Source of the DNA: Planctomycetota bacterium
GTDB lineage: Bacteria > Planctomycetota > UBA1135
Direction of reading: 5' to 3'
Assembly (NCBI GenBank): GCA_024229395.1
Contig: JAAESM010000018.1
Location: 1-60,323 of the forward strand
Length of the DNA stretch: 60,323 bases
Shown here: positions 51,306-60,323 of the stretch, one piece after another
Layout of the letters: the number at the start of each line of letters is the position of its first letter
Position numbering within the stretch: position 1 is the first letter of the stretch
The notes under the pieces: model-generated
The model's input: only the letters and a program-made list of their open reading frames with translations
What the model was told of the DNA's origin: nothing
Database searches by the model: none
Translations under genes and position numbers: made by a program

Positions 51306-52658
51306 ATGGACCAGCTACTCACCGAAATCCTGGATATTGCCCAGGAGCTGCTCGACGACGAAGAAACCTCGGCGCCAATGCCGCGGATCACTCCGGACGA
51401 GATGCGCCAACGCGTGGACTTGTCCTTGCAAAAGACCGGCCTGCCGACCGACCAAGTGTTGGAGCGCATGCGCCTGGTCGTGCGCAACACGCCGCGCACC
51501 TCGAACCGTCGTTTCTACAACCAGCTGTTCGCCGGCCGCCAAGTGCTGTCGAGCGCGGCTGAAATGTTGACCGGCCTCTTGAACGTGTCGATGTACACCT
51601 ACAAGATCGCCGGACCGATGATCCTGATCGAGGATGAGGTGCTCACGCGCATGTGCCGCTTCGCTGGCTTCCCTGAAGGTGAGGGCATCTCGGTGCCCGG
51701 TGGTTCGATGGCAAACCTAGTCGGCATGATGCTGGCTCGTAACCGCGCCATGCCGGGCATTCGTGAGAACGGTTCCGACGGCCGCCCATTGACCTACTAC
51801 GTTTCCGAACTCGGTCATTACTCGGTTTCTAAGAACACTGGAATCCTCGGCACTGGACGCGCCAACCTACGCAAGATTGCCGTCGATGAGATGGGCCGCA
51901 TGTGCGTCGATGCTCTCGCCGCCGCGATCGAGAAAGACCTGGCCGATGGCGCAGTGCCCTGTGCTGTGATCGCGACCATGGGTACCACAGTGCTCGGTGA
52001 GTTCGATCCGCTGCGCGAGATCGCTGCCGTCACCAAGAAGTATGGAATCTGGCTGCATGCTGATGGCGCTTACGGCGGCACCATGTTGTTGAACTCCGAG
52101 GGCCGCAAGTTGCTCGATGGTCTGGAGCTGGCGGATTCCCTGACTTGGGATGCGCACAAGACCATGGGCATTCCGTTGATGTGCTCGATGCTGCTGACAC
52201 GCGAACGCGGTTTGCTGCGCGCCGATCTGAACGAGGCTGCTGATTATCTCTTCCAAGCCGATGATGATCTGTTGAATCCAGGCACTCGCTCCTTGCAATG
52301 CGGTCGCCGTAACGATGCCTTCAAATTGTGGGCAGCATGGTTGGGTCTCGGCGATGAAGGTTGGGAGAAGCGCACTGCCAAGCAACTGCATCACGCCAAG
52401 TACGCTGCAGCACGCATCAACCGTGAAGAGAAGATGACTTTGTGTCAGGAGCCTGCGTCGTCCAACATCTGCTTCAAGGTCGAGGGCGCGGATGCCGCAG
52501 AGGTCTGTGGCAAGCTTCACGAATCCGGCCAAGCCTTAATCGGTTATGGCGTGGTACGCGGCGAAGAGGTCTTCCGCCTCGTGACCGTGAACCCACACAT
52601 CGAAGAAGTCGATCTCGATCGCTTGTTCGACGAGATCCTCGCTGCCAGCGGTTTCTAA
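51306..52658 (+). CDS. Group II PLP-dependent decarboxylase
   Basis: The protein is 450 residues. PLP binds Lys285 in the WDAHKTMGIPLMC motif. HADGAYGG holds the Asp that pairs with the pyridine nitrogen. SVPGGSMANLVGMMLAR and TMGTTVLGEFDP are family motifs. Group II members decarboxylate glutamate, aspartate, cysteine sulfinate or aromatic amino acids; I cannot pick one. It is close behind the GMC gene and probably co-transcribed with it. Confidence 0.92.
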   Translation: MDQLLTEILDIAQELLDDEETSAPMPRITPDEMRQRVDLSLQKTGLPTDQVLERMRLVVRNTPRTSNRRFYNQLFAGRQVLSSAAEMLTGLLNVSMYTYKIAGPMILIEDEVLTRMCRFAGFPEGEGISVPGGSMANLVGMMLARNRAMPGIRENGSDGRPLTYYVSELGHYSVSKNTGILGTGRANLRKIAVDEMGRMCVDALAAAIEKDLADGAVPCAVIATMGTTVLGEFDPLREIAAVTKKYGIWLHADGAYGGTMLLNSEGRKLLDGLELADSLTWDAHKTMGIPLMCSMLLTRERGLLRADLNEAADYLFQADDDLLNPGTRSLQCGRRNDAFKLWAAWLGLGDEGWEKRTAKQLHHAKYAAARINREEKMTLCQEPASSNICFKVEGADAAEVCGKLHESGQALIGYGVVRGEEVFRLVTVNPHIEEVDLDRLFDEILAASGF

Positions 52659-52709
52659 TCGCAGCGCAACCAGCTCGGTTGACAAATCCGAGCGTCCACC
52701 AGTCCATCC

Positions 52710-54002
52710 GTGCTCAAGCAGCGTCAAATCTTCCAGCTATGGTTGCCCTTGGCAGCCAGTTGGTTGTTGATGGGTGCAGAAGGACCGCTGTTCACTTGGT
52801 GCGTGGGCGGCATGGAGGCACAGAAAACCAATCTTGCGGCCTTCGGCAGCATCGCCTTCCCGATCTCCTTGGTGATCGAAGGACCGATCATCATGTTGCT
52901 TGCGGCATCCACTGCCTTATGTCGCGACTGGACTTCTTATCGCAAGGTGCGGCGCTTCATGATCTGGGCATCGGTGGCGCTGACGGCATTGCATGTGCTC
53001 GTTGCCTTTACGCCGTTGTATTACGTGGTGGTCGGCAACATCCTCGGCATACCGGAAGAGTTCCACGCTGCAGGGCGCATCGGCTTGATGATCCTTACGC
53101 CATGGACTGCGGCAATCGCTTATCGAAGATTCCTGCAAGGCGTGTTGATCCGCTTCGGGCAGTCGCGCATGGTGATGATGGGCACCATGGTGCGCTTGGC
53201 GGTCTTGCTCAGTGCGCTGGTGATCGGCCGAAGCTACAGCGATTGGAGCGGCATCGCGGTCGGCGCAACGGCAGTCGCACTCGGAGTCACCGCCGAAGCC
53301 TTCTTCGCGCGTTGGGCAGTCGGCCCGGTGTTACGCGAACGTATGCCGCAGCTCGATCCCGCCGCCGACATCATCACGCGCAAGTCTTTCCTGCAGTTCT
53401 ACCTGCCGCTGGCCATGACGCCGTTGCTGACCTTGTTCATCGGTCCAGCTGGCGCAGCTGCAATGTCGCGCATGCCGGTGGATGACCTTTCCCTTGCCGC
53501 ATGGCAAGTGGTGCATGCCTTGGTCTTCCTGACGCGCAGCACCGGCTTCGCCTTCAATGAAGTGGTGGTTGCGAAACTGGATCAACCTGGCGCACGCACG
53601 GCCTTACGACGCTTCGCCGTCGTGGTGGCACTGTGCACTTCCAGCTTGTTGGCCTTGATTGCGTTGACACCTTTGTCTGATTTCATCCTTGGCGATGTCT
53701 ACAACCTGGAACCGGACTTGCGCCATGTTTGCGCCACGGCATTGCTGTTCGCGATTGCCATGCCGTTCTACCAAGTCTTTCAGAGTTTCTACCAAGGCCA
53801 GTTGGTGCATGCCAAGCAAACACGCGGTATCACCGAAGCCGTAGCGATCTATGTATGCCTGGCTCTGACGGGGCTATTCGTGGGCGTGCAATGGGGTGCC
53901 TTCACTGGCATCTACACCACCATCACCGTTTTCAGTATTGGTGGCATTACGCAGACCTTGTGGTTGGCCCGACGCACACACGCGGTCAACCGGGCGGCCT
54001 AA
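52710..54002 (+). CDS. MOP/MATE-like multi-spanning transporter
   Basis: The protein is 430 residues from a GTG with about 12 helices. Helix 1 (IFQLWLPLAASWLLMGAEGP) and the start of the second half (SFLQFYLPLAMTPLLTLFIGP) mirror each other, as in MOP flippases. The pattern resembles ANK-type homologs more than the MATE gene at 13.3 kb. The role may be export of a small anion or lipid-linked molecule. It has 51 bases to the PLP gene before it. Its end overlaps the convergent small gene by 17 bases. Confidence 0.8.
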   Translation: MLKQRQIFQLWLPLAASWLLMGAEGPLFTWCVGGMEAQKTNLAAFGSIAFPISLVIEGPIIMLLAASTALCRDWTSYRKVRRFMIWASVALTALHVLVAFTPLYYVVVGNILGIPEEFHAAGRIGLMILTPWTAAIAYRRFLQGVLIRFGQSRMVMMGTMVRLAVLLSALVIGRSYSDWSGIAVGATAVALGVTAEAFFARWAVGPVLRERMPQLDPAADIITRKSFLQFYLPLAMTPLLTLFIGPAGAAAMSRMPVDDLSLAAWQVVHALVFLTRSTGFAFNEVVVAKLDQPGARTALRRFAVVVALCTSSLLALIALTPLSDFILGDVYNLEPDLRHVCATALLFAIAMPFYQVFQSFYQGQLVHAKQTRGITEAVAIYVCLALTGLFVGVQWGAFTGIYTTITVFSIGGITQTLWLARRTHAVNRAA

Positions 54003-54282
54003 GGGAATCCGGGATTGCTGAGATCGGATCCATCTCGATCCTACAGTTCTCATAATCCAGTGCCATCCATTGGGTGACGTCTTCAGACGGCAGGAGTTGC
54101 GTCCAATCCACGGTGCTCAAATCACGAGTGCCTTTCACCAGGTCCAAGCGAAAATCCCACAGGTATTGTTCCTGGTCAAAACAAATCCAAACTTGACCGG
54201 TAACGCAATCACCGCAAAGACCAAAGTGATAATCCTGAGGAAGGAAGCCGTCGCACCAAAGGGTCTGCTCCATTAAAGACAA
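53986..54282 (-). CDS. Small hypothetical protein, Trp/Asp-rich
   Basis: The protein is 98 residues with six Trp (EQTLWCDGFLP, VWICFDQEQYLWDFRLDL, DWTQLLPSEDVTQWMALD). There is no signal peptide. The pattern looks like a small globular SMI1/immunity-type or HEAT-free domain, but no family is clear. An alternative start is 54273. The 17-base overlap with the convergent transporter gene is unusual, and the gene may be shorter than drawn. Confidence 0.55.
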   Translation of the reverse strand: MSLMEQTLWCDGFLPQDYHFGLCGDCVTGQVWICFDQEQYLWDFRLDLVKGTRDLSTVDWTQLLPSEDVTQWMALDYENCRIEMDPISAIPDSLRPPG

Positions 54283-54345
54283 TGCCTGGGGTTGATTTCA
54301 GATATGCCCAAAAACAATCCCAATTGGAAAATCCCAAATCCGCCT

Positions 54346-54954
54346 TCAAGGATCTTCGTCATAATCGCGTGACATTGGCGACTGAAGAATGAGAGCCTCT
54401 TCGAAAATGTGGGTTGTGGGAAGCTGGATTCCTTCCGGTAAAGGCGTTGGATCCAAGGCGGGCGGCGGAGATGCCATCAAACCTTTTTCATCCATCAACG
54501 CTTTCGCCTCCGCTGGGGTGCGATCCAGAATGAAACCTGATTCTTTGCGCACCCACCAAAGATCCACCGCGCAGAAAAGGACAACCTCGACCTCACTGCC
54601 ATCTTTCAGAATGACCTGAATCTTCTTGTCTGGGCGACAGCCGTAGGCGACCCTCCCTGAGTCCCCTTCCAGATAGAATCAATTGGTCGAGACCCTTGGC
54701 CGCAAGAGTAGCTCTTCCAAATCCAAGAGAGTCTCTTCACCTGCCCAGCCAAGGCCTGGGTTCGCCTCTGGGTCATCCGTTCCATCATTCTTGGGGAACT
54801 CCACAAGGTAATAAAACAACTGCGCCGAGTGAACCACCTTCGTTTGTGGAACCGTTTCTATGACTGTATCCACAACCGGCTCAGCGACCACATCCTCTAC
54901 CGATTCCGTACAGGCAACAAAAGCCAAGACTGCATAACGCAACGATCCATCCAA
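54346..54954 (-). pseudogene. Lipoprotein gene interrupted by an in-frame TGA
   Basis: The frame starts at 54954 with a signal and lipobox (RYAVLAFVACTES), then an acidic Val-rich linker. It reads sensibly to codon 91 (LEELLLRPRVSTN). Codon 92 is TGA (54679-54681). In the same frame it goes on with FYLEGDSGRVAYGCRPDKK, VILKDGSEVEVVLFCAVD and RTPAEAKALMDEKGL to the true stop at 54346. No other break is present in 203 codons. The likely change is TGG or CGA to TGA. A shorter internal start would miss the lipobox. Function unknown. Confidence 0.65.
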
Positions 54955-54992
54955 TTCGCATGGCGTCGTCTAAGCGCTCAGCAATGTGCCGG

Positions 54993-56087
54993 TTACGACT
55001 TCATCGCCGCGACTTCTTCGGCCAAGTCCTTGAGCCCTTTATGGAAGGCGGCCATTGAGAACTTGTCGGCTTGCGCTTGCAGCACTTTCGGATTCCAAGT
55101 CATGGACTCACACTTCTCAATCGCTTTGACAACGTCTTCGACGCGCTGCTCGGGAAAGTGAATGCCCGATTCGCCATCGACCACGGTCTCTGCAGTGCCG
55201 GCTTTACCAAGCGCAACCACAGGGCGCCCGGCTGCGAGTGCTTCGACCGGAGCAATGCCAAAGTCCTCTTCCGGTGGAAACACGAAGCCACGGCAGCCGG
55301 CTACGAGCTTCAGCATTTCTTCATCGGAAACAAAGCCAAGGAACTCGGTGTTCGGCCCCGCCTCCTTGCGGAACTTCTCCAACAACGGACCGGCACCTGC
55401 CACCTTCAATGGTAAGCCCAACTTCTCGCAAGCGTCGACCACCAAGTCGACACGTTTATAACCTTCAAGACGCAGTGCGGTGAAATAGTAATCACCACGC
55501 TCCACACCAACCGCAGCTTGGCGGAATGGCTCCACATCCACAGGCGGATACAACACACGCGAAGGCTTGTCGTAAGCATCCTTGACCATCTTGGCCACAT
55601 AGTCGGAAATCGCCACGTACATATCCGGCGAATGTTTGTGCTTCTGATCCCAACGCTTGAAGCGCGACACGGTGGCCTTCAGGATCGGGCGCAAGATCGG
55701 CGGATAGCCGGACAGGAACATATCCTGTCGATCGTAAGCGAACATTGCCGGACGGTAGATGTAGCTCAAATGCGGCACATGCGCCGGTGCTTCGAGGTTC
55801 TTCATAAAAGAAACCGAAGAGCTCATCAACAGGTCCACGCCATCCCAATCGATGCGCTTACTCAAGCGATCAACCATGCCTTGGAACAACGGCAATGGCC
55901 AACGGTATTTCTCCGGCGGCACCTTGCCCTGCAACCATGAGGAATGAATATCCCAGCCTTCATACTGCGACAACTCCTCAGCCAACAAAGTATGGATTGG
56001 CGCATCCGGCCACAAACGATGCATCTCCTCGAGCACCTTATCGGCGCCACCGTGGCGAATGAAATCGTGGGCGATGACGAGCTTCAT
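54993..56087 (-). CDS. GT4-type glycosyltransferase
   Basis: The protein is 364 residues with a GT-B fold. The N-terminal part has IAHDFIRHGGADKVL, like many D-rhamnosyl or mannosyl transferases. The C-terminal half holds the nucleotide-sugar site (GFVSDEEMLKL, GFVFPPEEDFGIAPVEALAAG, the E-x7-E form). Its stop is 40 bases past the lipoprotein gene and its start overlaps the rmd stop by four bases (ATGA). It probably uses the GDP-sugar made by the two upstream genes. Confidence 0.9.
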   Translation of the reverse strand: MKLVIAHDFIRHGGADKVLEEMHRLWPDAPIHTLLAEELSQYEGWDIHSSWLQGKVPPEKYRWPLPLFQGMVDRLSKRIDWDGVDLLMSSSVSFMKNLEAPAHVPHLSYIYRPAMFAYDRQDMFLSGYPPILRPILKATVSRFKRWDQKHKHSPDMYVAISDYVAKMVKDAYDKPSRVLYPPVDVEPFRQAAVGVERGDYYFTALRLEGYKRVDLVVDACEKLGLPLKVAGAGPLLEKFRKEAGPNTEFLGFVSDEEMLKLVAGCRGFVFPPEEDFGIAPVEALAAGRPVVALGKAGTAETVVDGESGIHFPEQRVEDVVKAIEKCESMTWNPKVLQAQADKFSMAAFHKGLKDLAEEVAAMKS

Positions 56088-57055
56088 GCTTGCGACAAAT
56101 CTTCGCCCGACGCCAGCCGTGTACGTGCATCGACTGCGAGTTCATCGAGCAGGCCATCAAGATCGAGCACCGGCGCGGCACCCAACAGCTTTGCGATGCG
56201 CGTGGTGTCACCGACTAAGCGGTCGGCGTCGGCGGAACCACGCATGCGGTCTTCATCTTGGACCACGCGGATGTCACCTTCAAAGCGCTGCAGCAATCCA
56301 TTCAATAGATCGCCAATTGAATGCCCAACACCAGAACATACGTTGACCAGATCCACCTCCCCCGCCTTTGGCAATAGGGCAAGGTAAGTTTGCAGCACGG
56401 TACGCACGTGCAAGAAATCGCGCACGCCGCCTAGCCAACCGACGGGCAGTTCGCCGCCACCGGCTTGCTCCAACTTTGCCAAACGCATGGCGAAAGATGG
56501 CAAGGCGAAGTTCGGCAGTTGCCCAGCACCGGTGTGATTGAATGGGCGCACCACAGTTACGCGCGCACCGCGATCGCGGAAGCCTTGCGCCATGGCCTCG
56601 CCGTCGAGCTTGGTACGGCCGTAGACATTGACCGGCTCCAAGGGTTCCTCTTCGCGCAGCGGTTCGGCAGCCGGACGATAAACGTGACCGGAAGACACAT
56701 GCACGATCGGGCATTGCGGCCACAGCTCTAACAACTGCTCATAAAAGCGTGCCGGGCCATCGACGTTGATCGCCTGAGCGAGCTCCGGGTTAGCCTCGCA
56801 TGCTGGCGGTGAAGACAACGCAGCCAAGTGAATCAATCCACTTGGTTCCGGCAAGTCCTTCAGCGCCGCAACCGCCTCGCCAGGTTTGCGACTTGCAGCA
56901 GCTGCAAGGTCCAACGGCGCGAAGGTGCCGCCACCAAGACTGGCTTCGGTCTCGGGCAGTCCTAAAGCTGCCCAAGCCTGCGATTCGGCATTCAATTCAC
57001 CACGCAACCAGCTCCCGACGAAGCCGTCGGCGCCGGTAAGCCAAACGCTAGCCAT
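56084..57055 (-). CDS. rmd: GDP-6-deoxy-4-keto-mannose reductase-like epimerase
   Basis: The protein is 323 residues of the extended SDR type. The NAD(P) site is LTGADGFVGSWL and the catalytic set is Ser in VSSGHVY with Tyr/Lys in YGRTK. It matches RmD-type reductases that turn GDP-4-keto-6-deoxy-mannose into GDP-D-rhamnose. The order gmd then rmd with tight spacing (4 bases) supports this. Other 4-reductases (GDP-talose) are possible. Its ATG follows the gmd stop on the minus strand. Confidence 0.85.
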   Translation of the reverse strand: MASVWLTGADGFVGSWLRGELNAESQAWAALGLPETEASLGGGTFAPLDLAAAASRKPGEAVAALKDLPEPSGLIHLAALSSPPACEANPELAQAINVDGPARFYEQLLELWPQCPIVHVSSGHVYRPAAEPLREEEPLEPVNVYGRTKLDGEAMAQGFRDRGARVTVVRPFNHTGAGQLPNFALPSFAMRLAKLEQAGGGELPVGWLGGVRDFLHVRTVLQTYLALLPKAGEVDLVNVCSGVGHSIGDLLNGLLQRFEGDIRVVQDEDRMRGSADADRLVGDTTRIAKLLGAAPVLDLDGLLDELAVDARTRLASGEDLSQA

Positions 57056-57059
57056 TGGT

Positions 57060-58064
57060 TTAGGCTAGCCCTTCAGGCAGCGAGCCGCGGGTTGGACCAT
57101 TGCCCATCACCATGCGGCGCTTGAGGTCGGCGTCGACCATCATCTCGACCAAGCCTTGGAAATCGACTTCTGGCACCCAACCGAGGGTGTCCTTGGCTTT
57201 GCTTGCGTCGCCGAGCAGCAGCTCGACTTCTGCGGGGCGGAAGAACTTAGGATCAACCACTACGAAGTCTTCGTAGTTAAGACCGACGCGCTCGAAGGCG
57301 ATCTTGCAGAACTCACGGACCGACTGGGTGGTACCAGTGGAGATGACGTAATCATCTGGAGTGTCGTGCTGCAACATCAAGTGCATGCCGCGGACGTAAT
57401 CGCCGGCGAATCCCCAGTCGCGACGTGCATCCAAGTTGCCCAAAGCCAACTGATCCTTCTCGCCGAAAACAATCGCGGCGACGTGATCGGAGATCTTGCG
57501 GGTCACGAACTCCAGGCCACGGCGTGGCGACTCGTGATTGAACAGGATTCCGGAGCAGGCGAACATGTCGTAGCTCTCACGGTAGTTGACCGTGGCCCAG
57601 TGGCCGTACACCTTGGCCACACCGTAAGGCGAGCGTGGGTGGAAGGGAGTGCGCTCAGTCTGTGGAGTCTCGAAGACGTCGCCGAACATCTCGCTGGAAG
57701 ATGCTTGGTAGAAGCGCGCGTTGGGAGCACTCAGACGCACTGCCTCGAGCATGCGAGTTACGCCAAGGCCAGTGACCTCGCCGGTGTGGATTGGCTCGTG
57801 GAAGGATGCGTGCACGAAGCTCTGCGCGGCCAAGTTGTAGACCTCGTCGGGCTTGAACTCATCCATCACGCGCATCAGCGACGACTGATCCATCAAATCG
57901 CCATGGCACATCGTGATCCTGTCCTCGATATGCGCAAAGCGCGAGGTATCAGGAGTGGCCGAGCGGCGCATCATGGCCACAACCTTGTAGCCAAGATCCA
58001 GAAGGTGTTCAGCCAGGTAGGAACCATCCTGACCTGTGATGCCGGTAATGAATGCAGTCTTCAT
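57060..58064 (-). CDS. gmd: GDP-mannose 4,6-dehydratase
   Basis: This enzyme converts GDP-D-mannose to GDP-4-keto-6-deoxy-mannose. The protein is 334 residues. ITGITGQDGSYLAEHLL binds NADP, SSSEMFG holds the Thr/Ser and Glu of the active site, and YGVAKVYG is the YxxxK pair. FNHESPRRG is the GMD-specific motif. It is the first gene of the gmd-rmd-glycosyltransferase cluster. Confidence 0.97.
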   Translation of the reverse strand: MKTAFITGITGQDGSYLAEHLLDLGYKVVAMMRRSATPDTSRFAHIEDRITMCHGDLMDQSSLMRVMDEFKPDEVYNLAAQSFVHASFHEPIHTGEVTGLGVTRMLEAVRLSAPNARFYQASSSEMFGDVFETPQTERTPFHPRSPYGVAKVYGHWATVNYRESYDMFACSGILFNHESPRRGLEFVTRKISDHVAAIVFGEKDQLALGNLDARRDWGFAGDYVRGMHLMLQHDTPDDYVISTGTTQSVREFCKIAFERVGLNYEDFVVVDPKFFRPAEVELLLGDASKAKDTLGWVPEVDFQGLVEMMVDADLKRRMVMGNGPTRGSLPEGLA

Positions 58065-58136
58065 GCTAATGGGTGGTGAGTGTGACGCGAGCGACGCGTC
58101 GAGGAGATTTTAGGCCGACCTGCGGGCAAAGACGAC

Positions 58137-59831
58137 CTATTTTGCGCCTTCAGCCGCCTGTTGATTGAGTTTCTTCTCGAGCTTTGCCCAAGAGTCACGC
58201 AATGCAACCGTGCGGTTGAATACCACCTTATCGGCATTGGAATCGCGGTCCTGGCAAAAATAACCGCTGCGCTCGAACTGCACGAGCTCGCCGGCAGGGA
58301 TATCGGCTAGGCATGGCTCCAGCTTGGCGTTCACCACTTCTAGCGAATCTGGGTTCAGATCGTCGAGGAAATCGCCGTTGGCGCCGGGTATCGGCTCGCG
58401 GAAAAGGTGATCGTAGAGGCGAACTTCACTGTCGACGGCATGCGCAGCCGAAACCCAATGAATGGTGCCTTTGACCTTGCGGCCGTCTTCGGTGTTGCCG
58501 CCTTTGGACTCCGGATCGTAGGTGCAACGCACCTCGGTGATCTCGCCGTTGTCATCTTTGTCGAAGCCAGTGCAAGTGAGGTAGTAGCCGTAACGGAAAC
58601 GCACCTCCTGACCCGGCTTGAGGCGGAAGTACTTGCGCGGCGCCTCCTCACGGAAGTCATCGCGCTCGATCCACAACTCGCCGCTGAATGGAATCTCACG
58701 GGTGCCGAGTTCCGGCTTGCCAGGGTGGTTCATGGCCTCGACCATTTCCACATGACCTTCAGGCCAGTTCTCGATCACAACCTTCAGGGGTCGTAGTACT
58801 GCCATGCGACGGTGAGCGACATCGTTCAGGTCGTCGCGCAGAATGGATTCCAGCAGCGAAATATCGACCGTGCCTTCGGTGCGCTTGATGCCGATGGTGG
58901 CGCAGAACTTGCGGATTGCCGCAGGGGTGAATCCACGTCGGCGCATGCCACTGAGGGTGGGCATGCGTGGGTCATCCCAGCTTTCCACGCGACCTTCATC
59001 CACCAACATCTTCAACTTGCGCTTGGATGTCATGGTGTAGGTCAGGTTCAGGCGCGCGAACTCGTACTGACGCGGGACTGCGGGTACTGGCAGGTGCTCG
59101 ACAAACCAGTCATACAGCGGGCGATGGTTTTCGAACTCCATCGTGCACAACGAATGGGTGATCCCCTCAATGGCATCGGACTGGCCATGCGCAAAATCGT
59201 ACATCGGGTAGATGCACCAAGCATCTCCGGTGCGCGGGTGGCTGCGATGCTGAATGCGGTAGATCGCCGGATCGCGCAGCACCATGTTGGGCGACGCCAT
59301 GTCGATCTTGGCGCGCAGGATCTTGGCACCATCTTCAAACTCCCCCGCCCGCATACGCGCAAACAAGTCCAAGCTTTCTTCAGCCGGACGATCGCGATAA
59401 GGGCTGTTCACACCTGGGTTCTGCAAGTCGCCGCGGTTCTTGCGCATGTCCTCGGCGGTCTGCTCCTCTACATAGGCAAGGCCCTCGCGGATCAAGTGGC
59501 AAGCCCATTCGTACAACTGCTCAAAGTAATCCGATGCGTGGTAGAGATGCTCGCCCCAATCGAAACCAAGCCAACGTACATCTTCCTTGATGGCGTCGAT
59601 GTAGTGCTGCTCCTCTTTCGACGGATTGGTATCGTCGAAGCGCAAGTTGCAGCGCCCGCCGAATTCGGCAGCAACGCCAAAATCCAGGCAGATCGCCTTG
59701 GCGTGGCCCACATGCAAGTAGCCATTGGGCTCCGGTGGGAAGCGCGTGACAATGGACTTGTGCTTCCCGGAGGCTAGATCCTCCGTGATGATGGTACGGA
59801 CAAAATCCGTTGCGCTTTCCTTCTCAGTCAT
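58137..59831 (-). CDS. glnS: Glutaminyl-tRNA synthetase
   Basis: GlnRS attaches glutamine to tRNA-Gln. The protein is 564 residues from the ATG at 59831; the longer frame starts upstream without a ribosome site. The class I signatures are [13 protein letters not shown] (HIGH form) and MTSKRK (KMSKS form). [11 protein letters not shown] is the specific GlnRS/GluRS motif. The C-terminal beta-barrel domains (about 340-560) are of the GlnRS type, so it is not a GluRS. It stands 72 bases past the gmd start. Confidence 0.97.
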   Translation of the reverse strand: MTEKESATDFVRTIITEDLASGKHKSIVTRFPPEPNGYLHVGHAKAICLDFGVAAEFGGRCNLRFDDTNPSKEEQHYIDAIKEDVRWLGFDWGEHLYHASDYFEQLYEWACHLIREGLAYVEEQTAEDMRKNRGDLQNPGVNSPYRDRPAEESLDLFARMRAGEFEDGAKILRAKIDMASPNMVLRDPAIYRIQHRSHPRTGDAWCIYPMYDFAHGQSDAIEGITHSLCTMEFENHRPLYDWFVEHLPVPAVPRQYEFARLNLTYTMTSKRKLKMLVDEGRVESWDDPRMPTLSGMRRRGFTPAAIRKFCATIGIKRTEGTVDISLLESILRDDLNDVAHRRMAVLRPLKVVIENWPEGHVEMVEAMNHPGKPELGTREIPFSGELWIERDDFREEAPRKYFRLKPGQEVRFRYGYYLTCTGFDKDDNGEITEVRCTYDPESKGGNTEDGRKVKGTIHWVSAAHAVDSEVRLYDHLFREPIPGANGDFLDDLNPDSLEVVNAKLEPCLADIPAGELVQFERSGYFCQDRDSNADKVVFNRTVALRDSWAKLEKKLNQQAAEGAK

Positions 59832-59938
59832 GGGATTAATCGCCTCTGGCGAAGCGCATAGATTAGCATCGCGCCAAAATTGGAGGCAGCTCCACCGGCT
59901 AGGCCGACGGAGCTGCAAATGCGCTTCAACCGCGAGGT

Positions 59939-60323
59939 TTACCAGTTCACGGTGGCCATCACCTCTGGACGCGCCATGCCGGTGCGGAACCACGAGCGAA
60001 TCAGGTCTTTACCGGTGTCCTTCAGGTGTGCAACCGAGCCGTCGTTGCCCAGGAACAAGAACGACAAGTACTCCCAAGACGTGCTCTGGTAGACCAAACG
60101 GATAACCGCGTGGTCGGCTCCAGCTGGTGGGTTCATGGTGAACTCATCCCAGTAATCGAACTTGCCGCCAGGGCCAGGGTTGCCGTATTGCGTGGCAGGA
60201 ACCGGCAGGCAGTTACGAATCAGCGACTCGTCGTAGTCCATGTTGTACGGCGGGATGCGGTTGTCGCTGATCACCACGTTGTTCAACGCAAAGTGGAAGG
60301 ATTCCGCGATCGTTCCTGGAGGC
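59939..60323 (-). CDS. C-terminal part of a protein beyond the right edge
   Basis: The frame is open from the window edge (60323) to a stop at 59939, about 127 codons. An internal TTG at 60286 would be a false start. It has [38 protein letters not shown] and [18 protein letters not shown]. From memory, this pattern occurs near the end of large secreted proteins linked with multiheme cytochromes in some environmental bacteria; no heme motif is inside the visible part. I cannot assign a function. Confidence 0.7.
   Translation of the reverse strand, partial: PPGTIAESFHFALNNVVISDNRIPPYNMDYDESLIRNCLPVPATQYGNPGPGGKFDYWDEFTMNPPAGADHAVIRLVYQSTSWEYLSFLFLGNDGSVAHLKDTGKDLIRSWFRTGMARPEVMATVNW

Noticed and set aside
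57156..59777. Plus-strand frames of 307 and 321 codons
   Set aside because: They mirror gmd and glnS on the other strand; no independent support.

Overview
The window is a 60.3 kb piece of a diderm bacterial chromosome. It has outer-membrane porins, many lipoproteins and secreted proteins, and moderately high GC outside an AT-richer accessory island. The style of several proteins suggests Planctomycetota or a neighbouring lineage: a secreted LamG protein with calcium-repeat and shared C-terminal domains, a golvesin-tailed amidase, a Gly/Pro-tailed multi-spanning membrane protein, and a large lipoprotein of unknown type. This placement is inference; no rRNA is present. I saw no tRNA, rRNA or CRISPR array.

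Layout. 1-3.7 kb: an edge-truncated NERD-helicase gene, a hypothetical gene, a long hairpin and a secreted LamG protein. 3.77-9.46 kb is the accessory island. It holds an IS3-family element with a canonical -1 slippery heptamer, a ParD/ParE-like toxin-antitoxin pair with a palindromic operator, and a duplicated module carrying two near-identical SAM-I-type riboswitches. The module genes are an N-formylglutamate-amidohydrolase-like enzyme, two tandem paralogs of an unknown family (B1, B2), a small unknown protein (C), an intact XRE-like-N-terminus protein (A1), a frameshifted paralog (A2), and a 39-codon remnant of a third B gene. This is the best candidate for an undescribed system.

9.7-21.6 kb: ppdK, a deleted ppx/gppA pseudogene, a MATE exporter, an M1 peptidase, an RluD-type pseudouridine synthase, dprA overlapped by a sulfatase-fold lipoprotein, and two membrane genes. 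21.7-27.7 kb: a YbgC-like thioesterase, then a complete iscR-iscS-iscU-iscA-hscB-hscA-fdx-iscX operon behind a promoter that predicts a leaderless iscR mRNA. 27.8-38.8 kb: a PcrA/UvrD helicase, a nonsense-interrupted SnoaL-like lipoprotein, a collapsed GntR/activase/glycyl-radical-enzyme locus, an M3 peptidase, a GT-C glycosyltransferase, nitroreductase-surE, a DUF523 (TudS-like) protein, a hypothetical and apaG.

38.8-60.3 kb: secreted thioredoxin/HEAT and large lipoprotein genes, a second Rrf2 regulator, and a hairpin-plus-terminator leader in front of a coiled-coil membrane protein. These are followed by the golvesin-tailed amidase, a secreted protein whose frame continues past a TGA, two porins, a GMC oxidoreductase, a PLP decarboxylase and a MATE/MOP-like transporter. 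The end of the window has a lipoprotein gene with an in-frame TGA, a gmd-rmd-glycosyltransferase cluster (probably GDP-D-rhamnose), glnS and an edge-truncated gene.

A recurring theme is gene decay. Three genes carry a single in-frame stop with sensible sequence on both sides, and at least three loci have internal deletions that keep the gene ends. This is either real reductive decay or a consensus or assembly problem, and raw reads would decide.
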